This document shows positions 25,532 through 34,509 of a DNA stretch of 64,000 nt, piece by piece (position 1 is the stretch's first letter; each line of letters begins with the position of its first letter). Location: contig CAVPUY010000004.1 of assembly GCA_963709075.1 (NCBI GenBank), positions 62,001-126,000 on the forward strand, given 5' to 3'. The notes beneath the pieces are model-generated. The model was given only the letters and a program-made list of their open reading frames with translations, made no database searches and was not told the DNA's origin. The stretch is from Palsa-506 sp963709075. Lineage in GTDB: Bacteria > Actinomycetota > Actinomycetes > Streptosporangiales > Streptosporangiaceae. The position numbers were made by a program, and so were the translations under genes.

Positions 25532-26640
25532 GCCGGCACCCGCCGGTCAAGCACCGCGCCAAGCGCCGCGCGGAACGCGGCCATCTCGGCCGGCGTCCCG
25601 ACGGTTACCCGGAGCCAGCCCGGCGGCCCGGTCTCCCTGATCAGCACGCCGCGCTCCAGCAGGTCGTGCCAGACCCGGTGGCGGTCGCCGAACTGGCCGA
25701 ACAGGACGAAGTTGGCGTCCGACCCGGCCACCGCCAGACCGCGGCCGCGCAGCCAGTCCACGACGCCGTCCCGCTCCGCCCGCAGCCTGGCCACGCTGGC
25801 CAGCAGCTCGGCGGAGTGCGCGAGCGCGGCGCGGGCTACCGCCTGGGTGAGCGCGGACAGGTGATAGGGCAGCCGGACGACCTGCAGCGCGTCGATCACC
25901 GCGGGCTCCGCTGCCAGGTAGCCAACGCGGGCCCCGGCCAGGGCGAAGGCCTTGGACATGGTGCGGACCACCGCTAGCCGCGGGTAGCGGGGCAGCAGCT
26001 CAAGCGCGCTCGGCGTGCCGGGCCGGGCGAACTCGGCGTAGGCCTCGTCGACGATGACCATGCCGGGCGCGGCGGCGCTGACCGCATCGATCACGGCCAG
26101 CGGCAGTGCCGTGCCGGTCGGGTTGTTCGGCGAGGTGAGGAACACCACGCCCGGCTGCAGGTCGGCCACCTGCCGCGCGGCCCGGCCGGGGTCCAGGCCG
26201 AAGTCGGGCTCCCTGGCCGCGGCCGCCCACCGGGTGCCGGTGGCGCGGGCGATGAGCGGGTGCATCGAGTACGACGGCTCGAAGCCGAGCGCTGTCCGGC
26301 CCGGGCCGCCGAACGCCTGCAGCAGCTGCTGGATCACCTCGTTCGACCCGTTGGCCGCCCACAGCTGCCGCCTGGTCAGCCCGTGCCCGAGATAGCGGGC
26401 CAGGTCGTCCCTGAGCAGCTCAGCGTCCCGGTCCGGGTACCGGTTCAGGCCGGCCGCCGCGGCGGCGGCCGCCTCGGTGATGTCCCGCACCAGGCCGGGC
26501 GGCGGCGGGTAGGGATTCTCGTTGGTGTTCAGCCTGACCTCGACATCGAGCTGCGGCGCGCCATAGGGCTCAAGCCCGGCCAGGTCGGCCCGCAGCGGCG
26601 GCGGCACCGCGGTGGCCCGGGCACCGCCGGGCCCGGTCAT
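25528..26640 (-). CDS. hisC: histidinol-phosphate aminotransferase
   Basis: 370 residues from ATG 26640, which overlaps the hisD stop (ATGA); longer readings upstream are antisense to nothing real and are rejected. RLNTNENPYPPPPGLV, NGSNEVIQQLLQAFGG, SPNNPTGTALP, VDEAYAEFA and the PLP lysine in RTMSKAFALAGARVGY are clear, with the Arg of GPPGWLRVTVGT binding substrate. Fold-type I PLP enzyme that transaminates imidazole acetol phosphate using glutamate. Confidence 0.95.
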   Translation of the reverse strand: MTGPGGARATAVPPPLRADLAGLEPYGAPQLDVEVRLNTNENPYPPPPGLVRDITEAAAAAAAGLNRYPDRDAELLRDDLARYLGHGLTRRQLWAANGSNEVIQQLLQAFGGPGRTALGFEPSYSMHPLIARATGTRWAAAAREPDFGLDPGRAARQVADLQPGVVFLTSPNNPTGTALPLAVIDAVSAAAPGMVIVDEAYAEFARPGTPSALELLPRYPRLAVVRTMSKAFALAGARVGYLAAEPAVIDALQVVRLPYHLSALTQAVARAALAHSAELLASVARLRAERDGVVDWLRGRGLAVAGSDANFVLFGQFGDRHRVWHDLLERGVLIRETGPPGWLRVTVGTPAEMAAFRAALGAVLDRRVPA

Positions 26641-27971
26641 CGCGGCACCCCAGCCGGGGCCGGGCCGGCGGCGAACCTGACCCGGACCGCGCGCACGTGC
26701 GCGGCGAGATCCTCGGCGCCGCCGAGCGCGTCGATGTACGGCGCCGCGGCGGCCAGCCCGGCCGCGTCGCACTCGACCAGGTGGATGCCGCGCAGGAAGG
26801 ACAGCACCGACAGGCCGCCGGAGTGCCGGGCGGTGCCGCCGGTCGGCAGCACGTGGTTGGAGCCGGCCAGGTAATCGCCGAGCGACACCGGCGCGTAGCG
26901 GCCGATGAAGACGGCTCCCGCGTTCCGCACCTGGCGGGCCAGCTTGCTGGCGCCCGCGGCCTGGATCTCCAGGTGCTCGGGGGCCCAGGCATCCGCCACC
27001 GCGAGCGCGGCGCCGAGATCGTCGACAAGCACGCACGCGGACTGCCCGGCCAGCGCCGCCTCGATCCGCTCCCGGTGCCTGGCCGCGGCGACCTGGCTGG
27101 CCAGCTCTGGCCCGGTCCGGTCGGCCAGGCCCGGGTCGGTGGTGATCAGCAGGCAGGCGGCCAGCGGGTCGTGCTCGGCCTGGGCGACCAGGTCGGCCGC
27201 GACAAGCACCGGATCCGCGGTGTGGTCGGCGATGATCGCGACCTCGGTCGGGCCGGCCTCGGCGTCGGTGCCGATGGTGCCGAGCAGCAGCCGCTTCGCC
27301 GCCGCGACGTACACGTTTCCGGGGCCGGTGACGATGTCAGCCGGGGCGCAGTCCGCCGTGCCGTAGCCGAACATCGCGACCGCCTGCGCGCCGCCGACCG
27401 CGTGCACCTCGGTAATGCCGAGCAGCGCGCAGGCGGCCAGCACGGCCGGGTGCGGCAGGCCGCCGTGCCCGGCGCCGGGCGGCGACGCAACGGCGATCTC
27501 GCCGACGCCGGCCACCTGTGCCGGGACCACGTTCATCACCACCGAGGACGGGTAGGCCACCAGGCCGCCGGGGACGTACACGCCGGCCCGGCCGACCGGG
27601 AGGTAGCGTTCGGTGACCGAGGAGCCGGGCGCGACGGTGGTGACCGACTCGCGCGGCAGCTGTGCCTCGTGCACGAGCCTGGCCCGCCTGGCCGCCTCGG
27701 CCAGCGCCGACCTGACGTCACCGGCGAGCCCGTCAAGCGCCGTGGTCAGCGCTTCCGCCGGGACCCTGGTGGTCGGCAGGTCCACGCCGTCGAAGCGGGC
27801 CGTGTACTCCCGCACCGCGGCGCCGCCGCGGCGCCGGACGTCGGCGCAGACCGGGCGCACCGCGTCCAGGGCCGCCTCGACGTCCAGCCCGGCCCGCGGC
27901 AGCACCCCGGCGAGCGCGGCCGCGGTAAGGCCGGCCGGCCTGGCGCCGCGAAGATCGACGGTTCTGAGCAC
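26637..27971 (-). CDS. hisD: histidinol dehydrogenase
   Basis: 444 residues. Performs the last two oxidations to histidine with NAD+ and Zn2+. PVGRAGVYVPGGLVAYPSSVVMNVVPA, TGPGNVYVAAAKRLL, AGPTEVAII, QAEHDPLAA (zinc His) and NHVLPTGGTARHSGGLSV are conserved, and EHLEI holds the catalytic Glu-His. It heads the overlapping hisDCBHAF run; the 155-bp gap upstream should hold its promoter, where an AT-richer patch occurs (28060-28100). Confidence 0.96.
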   Translation of the reverse strand: MLRTVDLRGARPAGLTAAALAGVLPRAGLDVEAALDAVRPVCADVRRRGGAAVREYTARFDGVDLPTTRVPAEALTTALDGLAGDVRSALAEAARRARLVHEAQLPRESVTTVAPGSSVTERYLPVGRAGVYVPGGLVAYPSSVVMNVVPAQVAGVGEIAVASPPGAGHGGLPHPAVLAACALLGITEVHAVGGAQAVAMFGYGTADCAPADIVTGPGNVYVAAAKRLLLGTIGTDAEAGPTEVAIIADHTADPVLVAADLVAQAEHDPLAACLLITTDPGLADRTGPELASQVAAARHRERIEAALAGQSACVLVDDLGAALAVADAWAPEHLEIQAAGASKLARQVRNAGAVFIGRYAPVSLGDYLAGSNHVLPTGGTARHSGGLSVLSFLRGIHLVECDAAGLAAAAPYIDALGGAEDLAAHVRAVRVRFAAGPAPAGVPR

Positions 27972-28126
27972 CCGCCAAGCCTAGTGGGCACCGGCTGGTC
28001 AGCAGGAACGGGCCGACAAACCATGGGCCAGCCTGGCCGGCCGTGGGCAGCACGCGGGGAGTTCCCGTTAATCATGGGTTTCTGACTTTTGCCCTTTACC
28101 GGGCCGGCCACTGTTCCCGCTGGCCC

Positions 28127-29002
28127 TTACTCGACGATCTTGGTGATCGGGATCTCCAGGATGTCCCGTGCGCCCGCCGCGCGCAGTGCCGGGATCAGCG
28201 TGTTGACGCCGCGCTTGGGCACCACCGCCTCGACCGCGTGCATGTCGCCGCGGGCCAGCGAGGTGATCGTCGGTGACGTCATGGCCGGCAGCATCTGGGT
28301 CACCGCGGCCAGCTCGGCCGCCGTGACGTTCAGCTTGAGCAGCACGTTGCCGCGGGCCTTGATCGCCCCGCGGAGCAGCAGCGCGATGTCCTCCATCGCC
28401 GCCCGCCTGGCCGGGTCGGCGTGCGCCTCGGCGTTGGCGACCAGCTCGGTGTAGCTGGTCAGCAGGGTGTGCAGGATCTTCAGGCCGTTCCTGCGCAGCG
28501 ACGAGCCGGTCTCGGTCAGGTCCACGATCGCGTCCACGATGTCCGGCACCTTCGCCTCGGTGGCGCCATAGGACGGGACCACCCTGGCCTTGATCCCGTT
28601 GGCTTCGAGGAACCGCCTGGTCAGGCCGGGGAACTCGGTCGAGATCCGGATTCCCTCCGGCAGGTCGGCAACCGAGTCCCAGCCGGAGCCGGCCGGCACC
28701 GCGAGCACCACCCGCACCGGGTCGCTGGTCGCCTTCGAGTACTGCAGCTCGCCGAGCGAGACGACGTCGGCGCCGGTCTCGGCGATCCAGTCGCGGCCGG
28801 TGATGCCGAGATCGAACAACCCCTGCTCCAGGTAGGACGGGATCTCCTGGGGGCGCAGGAACCGCACCCGGCCGATCCGCGGGTCGTCGATCGACGCGTG
28901 GTAGTCACGGTCCGACGAGCGGCGCACCGTGAGGTCGGCGGCGTCGAACAGGTCAAGGGTGGCCCGTTCGAGCGAGCCCTTGGGCAGCACGAGGGAGAGC
29001 AA
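28127..29002 (-). CDS. hisG: ATP phosphoribosyltransferase, long form with regulatory domain
   Basis: About 291 residues from TTG 29002 (GTG 28990 also possible); the longer reading to 29560 is antisense to lysA and rejected. LSLVLPKGSLERATLDLF, IPSYLEQGLFDLGITGRDWI and the PRPP loop DIVDAIVDLTETGSSLRRNGL identify it. The final 75 residues (LLKLNVTAAELAAVTQMLPAMTSPTI...KRGVNTLIPALRAAGARDILEIPITKIV) are the ACT-like domain for histidine feedback, so it needs no HisZ. No hisE lies beside it, although the two usually pair in actinobacteria. Confidence 0.95.
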   Translation of the reverse strand: MLSLVLPKGSLERATLDLFDAADLTVRRSSDRDYHASIDDPRIGRVRFLRPQEIPSYLEQGLFDLGITGRDWIAETGADVVSLGELQYSKATSDPVRVVLAVPAGSGWDSVADLPEGIRISTEFPGLTRRFLEANGIKARVVPSYGATEAKVPDIVDAIVDLTETGSSLRRNGLKILHTLLTSYTELVANAEAHADPARRAAMEDIALLLRGAIKARGNVLLKLNVTAAELAAVTQMLPAMTSPTITSLARGDMHAVEAVVPKRGVNTLIPALRAAGARDILEIPITKIVE

Positions 29003-29085
29003 GGCGGCAGGACCTTTCGCGGCGGCGGGCGTTGCGGGGCTGACCCTATTGTCTAGCCGGCCTGGCCCGGGCCTGCGCCCGGTGC

Positions 29086-30495
29086 CTAGCCGGCGTCCAG
29101 GCGGAGCAGGTCGTCGATGGTCTCCCGGTGCAGCATCAGCCTGGCGATACCGTCGCGGACGGCGACCACCGGCGGCCTCGGCACATGGTTGTAGTTGCTC
29201 GCCATCGACCGGCAGTACGCGCCGGTGGCGGCGACGGCGATCAGGTCGCCGGCCGCGGTGTCGGCCGGGAGGTAGGCGTCCCGCACTACGATGTCGCCGC
29301 TCTCGCAGTGCCTGCCGACGATCCGGCTGAGCATCGGCGCAGCGGCGGACTCGCGGGACGCCAGCACGCAGGTGTAGTCGGCGTCGTAGAGCGCGGTGCG
29401 GATGTTGTCGCTCATCCCGCCGTCCACGCTCACGTAGGTGCGCAAGCCGTCGACGTCCTTCACGGTGCCGACCTGGTAGATCGTGACGGTGCCCGGCCCG
29501 GCGATGGCACGGCCTGGCTCGACGGACAGCCTCGGCCCGGGCAGGCCTGCCGCCCGGCACTGCGCGGCCACGATATCGCGCAGGCTGCGGGCGATGAGCG
29601 TGATGTCGGCCGGGTCGTCGGCTGCCGTGTACGCGATGCCGAAGCCGCCGCCGAGGTTGAGCTCGGCAATCGCGATCCCGTGCTCGTCCCGGATCCGGAC
29701 GGCGAGCTCGATGACCCGGTGCGCGGCCACCTCGAACCCGGCCGTGTCGTAGATCTGGGAGCCGATGTGCGAGTGCAGGCCGGCGAAATCAAGGCCGGGG
29801 CTGGCCAGCACCCGGCGGACCGCCTCATCGGCGGCGCCTGAGGCGAGCGAGAAGCCGAACTTCTGGTCATCGTGCGCTGTTGCCACGTACTCGTGCGCGG
29901 CGGCCTCAACGCCGGTGGTAACCCGGACCAGGACCCTCGGCCGCCGCGCGGCGGCTGGCCGCCCGTTCCCCGCGGTCGCGGCGAGCCGGGCCAGCCGCCC
30001 GATCTCCTCGAACGAGTCAGCGACGATGTGACCGACCCCGGCGGCCAGCGCGCGGTCAAGCTCGGCCGGCAGCTTGTTGCTGCCGTGCAGCGTGATCAGG
30101 CCCGGCGGGACGCCTGCCCGCAGCGCGACCTCGAGCTCGCCGCCGGTGCAGACGTCGACGCCGAGCCCCTCCTGCGTCACCCAGCGGAGCACCGCCTGGC
30201 AGCAGAATGCCTTGGCGGCGTAGGACACCCCGGCGGCGGTGCCGAATGCCGTGTGAAACTCGCGGCAGCGGGCCCGGAAGTCCGCCTCGTCGCAGGCGAA
30301 AAGCGGCGTGCCGAAGTCCGCGGCCAGCGTGCGGACATCGAGCCCGCCGATGGCCAGCACGCCGCCGGAGCGCCGTGCGGTCCGCGGCCAGATGGCCGGA
30401 TCCAGCGCGTTCAGGTCGGCCGGCCGCGGCGGCGGGTGGCCGGGCGGCAGCACGTCGGCGTGCCGCGGGCCGGCCGGATGGGCGATGCGGCTCAC
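29086..30495 (-). CDS. lysA: diaminopimelate decarboxylase
   Basis: 469 residues from GTG 30495 (VSRIAHPAGPRHADVLPPGHP), the typical actinobacterial start; the N-terminal extension to 30600 is not supported. Last step of lysine synthesis. PLP lysine in SYAAKAFCC, HGSNKLPAEL, GLHSHIGSQIYD, ELNLGGGFGIAYT, SVEPGRAI, and GRHCESGDIV with the active-site Cys are intact, then GAYCRSMASNYNHVPRPPVV near the end. It follows the aldo/keto reductase gene on the same strand by 25 bp. Confidence 0.94.
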   Translation of the reverse strand: MSRIAHPAGPRHADVLPPGHPPPRPADLNALDPAIWPRTARRSGGVLAIGGLDVRTLAADFGTPLFACDEADFRARCREFHTAFGTAAGVSYAAKAFCCQAVLRWVTQEGLGVDVCTGGELEVALRAGVPPGLITLHGSNKLPAELDRALAAGVGHIVADSFEEIGRLARLAATAGNGRPAAARRPRVLVRVTTGVEAAAHEYVATAHDDQKFGFSLASGAADEAVRRVLASPGLDFAGLHSHIGSQIYDTAGFEVAAHRVIELAVRIRDEHGIAIAELNLGGGFGIAYTAADDPADITLIARSLRDIVAAQCRAAGLPGPRLSVEPGRAIAGPGTVTIYQVGTVKDVDGLRTYVSVDGGMSDNIRTALYDADYTCVLASRESAAAPMLSRIVGRHCESGDIVVRDAYLPADTAAGDLIAVAATGAYCRSMASNYNHVPRPPVVAVRDGIARLMLHRETIDDLLRLDAG

Positions 30496-30520
30496 CTGAC
30501 CGCCAGCCGCGGTTCCCGGT

Positions 30521-31492
30521 TCAGCTGTGCCCCGCGATGCGGTGCGGCACGTACGGCTTCTCCAGCTGGTCGATCTCGTCCGGAGTGAGCCTGATGTCAA
30601 GGGCGGCGATGGCGTCGTCGAGATGCTGCGGCCTGGTCGCGCCGACGATCGGCGCCGTCACGGCCGGGCGGCTGGCCAGCCAGGACAGCGCGACCTGCGC
30701 GCGGGGCACGCCGCGCGCCTCGGCCACCCTGGCCACCTGCTCGACGATCAGCCGGTCCTCGGCAGCGTAAAGCCGCTGGCCGAAGCCGTCGGTCTCGCTG
30801 CGGGCGGTCGCCGCGTCCCAGTCCCTGGTCAGCCGGCCGCGGGCCAGCGGGCTCCACGGGATGACGCCGATCCCCTGGTCGGCGCACAGCGGCAGCATCT
30901 CCCGCTCTTCCTCCCGGTACAGCAGGTTGTAGTGGTTCTGCATGGTGGCGAACCTGGTCCAGCCGTGCTGCCTGGCCAGGTACAGCGCCTTGGAGAACTG
31001 CCAGGCGTACATCGACGAGGCGCCGATATAGCGCGCCTTGCCTGCCTTGACGACGTCGTGCAGTGCCTCCAGGGTCTCCTCGACCGGCACTGCCGGATCC
31101 CAGCGGTGAATCTGGTACAGGTCGACATAGTCGGTGCCGAGCCTGGCCAGGCTGGCGTCGATCCCGGTCATGATGGCCTTGCGGGACAGGCCGGCCCCGT
31201 TCGGGCCCGGCCGCACCCGCCCGTGCACCTTGGTGGCCAGCACGATCTCCTCGCGCCTGGCGAAGTCACGCAGCGCGCGGCCGGTGATCTCCTCGCTGGA
31301 TCCGGCCGAGTACACGTCGGCGGTATCGAAGAAATTGATCCCGGCCTCGATCGCCCGGCGGAAGAACGGGCGGCTGGCCTCCTCGTCCAGGGACCACGGG
31401 TGCGGTCCGCGGCCTGGCTCGCCGTAGCTCATGCAGCCCAGGCAGACACCGGACACGTCCAGGCCGGTCGAGCCGAGCTTCAGGTACTCCAT
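30521..31492 (-). CDS. aldo/keto reductase (YajO/AKR11-like)
   Basis: 323 residues from ATG 31492, with GAGGGAGCGCGG upstream. Asp56 and Tyr61 (FFDTADVYSAG), Lys in LATKVHG and His in YQIHRWD form the tetrad; GASSMYAWQF and PIVGATRPQHLDDAIAAL are also present. It is an NADPH-dependent reductase, not closely similar to the one at 4919. It lies between the GH13 gene and lysA on the same strand; co-transcription is possible, a functional link is not evident. Confidence 0.9.
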   Translation of the reverse strand: MEYLKLGSTGLDVSGVCLGCMSYGEPGRGPHPWSLDEEASRPFFRRAIEAGINFFDTADVYSAGSSEEITGRALRDFARREEIVLATKVHGRVRPGPNGAGLSRKAIMTGIDASLARLGTDYVDLYQIHRWDPAVPVEETLEALHDVVKAGKARYIGASSMYAWQFSKALYLARQHGWTRFATMQNHYNLLYREEEREMLPLCADQGIGVIPWSPLARGRLTRDWDAATARSETDGFGQRLYAAEDRLIVEQVARVAEARGVPRAQVALSWLASRPAVTAPIVGATRPQHLDDAIAALDIRLTPDEIDQLEKPYVPHRIAGHS

Positions 31493-31509
31493 CCGCGCTC
31501 CCTCTGCTG

Positions 31510-33135
31510 CTAGCCGCCCTGGGGCCGGGCGATGATGCCCTGCCAGGGCGCCAGCGTGATCTCCCCGGCGCCGGGCCGGGCCGCCGTTCCCGTGCTGGAC
31601 AGCAGGACCGGCCCACCCGGATCCTGGCACGTGACCGGGCGGTCGGAGAAATTGGCCAGCACCGTCAGCCCTCCGGCGCGGTACGCCCAGCAGTCCGGCG
31701 GCGCGGGCAGCGGCCGGTAGCTGACCAGCCGGCGGCAGGCCTCGGCGCGCCGGATGCCGATCAGCTCGCGGCAGGTGCTCAGCACGGAGCCCGGGTCATC
31801 GCGCTGGCCGGCCACGCTGATCGCGGCGCCGTCGCCGGCCGGCAGCCAGGGCCGGGTCCCGGCCGCAGTGAACCCGGCGGCCGCGGAGTCGTCCCACTGC
31901 ATCGGGGTGCGGGCCCGGTCCCTGTTCCCGTGCCAGCCGGTGCTGTCTGCGTCGCTGGCCCCGGCCGCGCTGCCGCTGCGGGACATCTTGTCCTGCTGCA
32001 AGTCCGGCGGGACGCCGACGTCGGTCATCCCGATCTCGTCCCCGTAATACAGCACCATGGCCCCGGGCAGGGTAGCGAGCACCAGCAGGGCCAGCCGGAC
32101 CTTCCGCTGGTCACCGCCGCACCACCGGGTCGGGAACCTGCCCACATCGTGATTCGACGCTGTCCACACCGGACATGCGCCGGCCGGCAGCCCGGCCAGC
32201 GTCGCCGCGACGACGGCGGGCAGGCCGGGCGCGGCGAACGGGGCGAACACGAACGGGAAGTTGAACGCAAGCTGCAGCTCGTCATCGTCGCCGTAGAAGG
32301 CGGCCAGCCTGGCCGCGTCGGCCACCCAGGTCTCGCCGAGCAGCAGCCGGGCGGCCGGGTAGCTTTCCGCGATCCGCCGCCAGTCCCGGTAGACCTGGTG
32401 CGTCTGCGGCCGGTTCGCGTTGTAGGCCTGCTGCTGGCCGAATCTGCCGGCCAGCGGGTTCCCGGTGAGTTCCGGCGGGTTGTCGCGCAGTTCCGCGTCC
32501 TTGTAGAGGCCGTGCGCCACGTCGATCCGGAACCCGGCCACGCCCCGGTCGAACCAGAACCGGAGTATCTCCCCGAATGCCTCGTGCACCCGCGGCTCCC
32601 ACCAGTTCAGGTCTGGCTGGCTGGGCAGGAAATTGTGCAGGTAGTACTGCTTCGTCGGCTCATGCCAGGTCCAGGCCGGGCTGCCGGTGGCGTCCAGCCA
32701 GTTGTTCGGCGGGCCGCCGCCGGCGCCGGGGTCGGCCCAGACGTAGAAGTCCCGGTTCCCGGCGTCCTTGCCCGCCGACGCGTCGACGAACCATGGATGG
32801 GCCGAGCTGGTGTGGTTGGGCACCAGGTCGAGCAGCACCCGCATGCCGCGCTTCCCCGCCTCGGCGATCAGCCGGTCCATGTCGGCCAGCGTGCCAAGCT
32901 CAGGGTGAACGCCGAGGTAGTCGGAGACGTCGTAGCCCCAGTCCTCGTCCGGCGACGGCATCGTTGGGGACAGCCAGATACCGTCAACGCCGAGCCAGGA
33001 CAGGTAGTCGAGCGTGGCGATGACGCCGCCGAGGTCGCCGTAGCCGTCGCCGTCGGTGTCCAGCCACGACCGGACATACAGCTGGTAGAGCACCGCACCG
33101 TGCCACCAGCGGTGCTGGCCGTCCTTGCTATTCAT
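31510..33135 (-). CDS. GH13 alpha-glucosidase / oligo-1,6-glucosidase-type hydrolase
   Basis: 541 residues from ATG 33135, preceded by AGGAGAGCG. (beta/alpha)8 barrel with DTDGDGYGDLGGVIATLDYLSWLGVDGIWLSP, DLVPNHTS, nucleophile Asp in GFRIDVAHG, acid Glu in LLGETWV and transition-state Asp in ASNHDVGR. RTPMQWDDS is typical of the alpha-glucosidase/trehalose-related GH13 subgroups. A small C-terminal beta domain follows. No signal peptide, so it acts on imported oligosaccharides, consistent with the sugar ABC importer 2.2 kb away. Confidence 0.91.
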   Translation of the reverse strand: MNSKDGQHRWWHGAVLYQLYVRSWLDTDGDGYGDLGGVIATLDYLSWLGVDGIWLSPTMPSPDEDWGYDVSDYLGVHPELGTLADMDRLIAEAGKRGMRVLLDLVPNHTSSAHPWFVDASAGKDAGNRDFYVWADPGAGGGPPNNWLDATGSPAWTWHEPTKQYYLHNFLPSQPDLNWWEPRVHEAFGEILRFWFDRGVAGFRIDVAHGLYKDAELRDNPPELTGNPLAGRFGQQQAYNANRPQTHQVYRDWRRIAESYPAARLLLGETWVADAARLAAFYGDDDELQLAFNFPFVFAPFAAPGLPAVVAATLAGLPAGACPVWTASNHDVGRFPTRWCGGDQRKVRLALLVLATLPGAMVLYYGDEIGMTDVGVPPDLQQDKMSRSGSAAGASDADSTGWHGNRDRARTPMQWDDSAAAGFTAAGTRPWLPAGDGAAISVAGQRDDPGSVLSTCRELIGIRRAEACRRLVSYRPLPAPPDCWAYRAGGLTVLANFSDRPVTCQDPGGPVLLSSTGTAARPGAGEITLAPWQGIIARPQGG

Positions 33136-33238
33136 CGCTCTCCTGATCGCTGGCGGCCGGATTGGCCGGATCTCGTTGCGGGCACGATACGGCCGCAGAC
33201 CAGGTATGACTTGCCTCTGGCCGGGTGCGGCGACGACA

Positions 33239-33652
33239 ATGGACGGCGTGGTTAGCCACGTAATCGAGCTGGTGATCATTATCCTGCTGCCCACGGCGGC
33301 CGGATACGCGATCATCGGCGGGTGGCGCGGGGCCGGCTGGACCGCCGAGCGCTGGCATGCGCGGCAGGGCCGGCTTGCTCCTCCGGCCGAGCCGATCGAG
33401 CGGCTCGGCGCGAACCTCCGCCGGCTGCGCGCCGAACTCGACGCGACCGAGACCCGGACGAACGTGCCGGCCAAGAACCAGCGCCTGAAGGCGCTGCGCG
33501 GCGCTTACCTCGACGCGCTGCGCACCGCCTGCGCACGGCTGGAGGTCAGCCCGCCGTCCGGCGGTGACCGGGTGCCGCTGGCCGAGATCTACCGGGTGGA
33601 GGCTGCGCTGCGGGAACGCGGCCTGGACGTCCGGCAGCCGGTCCCGCACTGA
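33239..33652 (+). CDS. small single-helix membrane protein, unknown function
   Basis: 137 residues from ATG 33239 (GTG 33248 possible). One N-terminal membrane helix (HVIELVIIILLPTAAGYAII) is followed by a basic, helical cytoplasmic part (ERLGANLRRLRAELDATE, RLKALRGAYLDALRTACARLEV) and a final segment YRVEAALRERGLDVRQP. Similar one-helix proteins are common in actinomycetes but I recognise no named family. Divergent from the glucosidase. Confidence 0.65.
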   Translation: MDGVVSHVIELVIIILLPTAAGYAIIGGWRGAGWTAERWHARQGRLAPPAEPIERLGANLRRLRAELDATETRTNVPAKNQRLKALRGAYLDALRTACARLEVSPPSGGDRVPLAEIYRVEAALRERGLDVRQPVPH

Positions 33653-33808
33653 TCGCGCCCGCTCCCTGGCGGCTTCGGCCAGCCGGGCGGCGGGCTGCCG
33701 GCGGGCGGGCTGCGTCCGGGCGGGCTGCAGGCGCGGGGCCTGCGGCCGCGCGGGCTGCAGGCGCGGGGGAAGCGCGGTCCCCCCGCGGTTAGCCGCGCGT
33801 ACCATCGG

Positions 33809-34509
33809 ATGGTGGTCTGCGTGCTCGCCGTCTCCGACGAGGTCGATGAAGCCCTGTATGCGGACCTCGGCCCCGTCCGCGCCGCCGAGCTGATCGTGGC
33901 CTGCGGGGATCTGCCGTTCGACTACCTGGGCTACCTGATGAACTGCCTCGACGTGCCGCTGGCCTTCGTCCCCGGCAACCATGATCCGGATTTGTCCGGA
34001 TACCAGGACTCCCGGGCTGGCCTGACCATCCGGGCCGGGCTGCCGGCCCGGGCGCCCTGGCCGGACGGCGCGGTCAACGCTGACGGCAGGATCGTGGACA
34101 TCGCCGGGCTCCGGATCGCCGGGCTCGGCGGCTGCCGCCGCTACAGCAGCGGGCCGAACCAGTACAGCGACCGGCAGCAGGCGAGCAGGGCCCGGTCGCT
34201 GCGCCGCCGGGCGCGGTGGCGGCGGCTGCGCGGCAACCCGCCCGTCGACGTGCTGCTCACGCACGCTCCGCCGCTGGGCGTGGGGGACGGCGCCGACCCG
34301 GCGCACCGCGGGTTCAGCGCGCTGCACGGGCTCGTCGCCGGGCTCCAGCCGGGCATCATGCTGCACGGCCACGTCCTGCCCCACGACGCGGCCGTGCCGA
34401 CCAGGCCGCTGAGCGGCACCGAGGTGCGGAACGTGACCGGACGGCACCTGCTGGAGATCCGGCCCGGCCGGCGGCACCGGAACCGAGCGACGGCGGCCGC
34501 CGTGCCTGA
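33809..34509 (+). CDS. metallophosphoesterase
   Basis: About 232 residues from ATG 33809. CVLAVSDEVDEALY, the metal motifs VACGDLPFDYL, VPGNHDPD (GNHD), LLTHAPP and LHGHVLP define the calcineurin-like fold. The reading frame runs on without a stop into the ParB-like gene. A one-base shift near 34465 would instead end it at TGA 34507-34509, overlapping the next GTG, which is the layout I prefer; a true fusion cannot be excluded. The substrate is unknown. Confidence 0.75.

Noticed and set aside
26697..28085. 462-residue frame on the plus strand across hisD
   Set aside because: Antisense to hisD, which has every family motif; the plus-strand product is low-complexity.
27972..28126. Possible hisE or leader peptide in the gap upstream of hisD
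   Set aside because: No PRA-PH motif and no His-rich short frame was found on either strand.
28127..29560. Extended 477-residue hisG
   Set aside because: The extra N-terminal 186 residues are antisense/out-of-frame lysA sequence; HisG begins near 29002.
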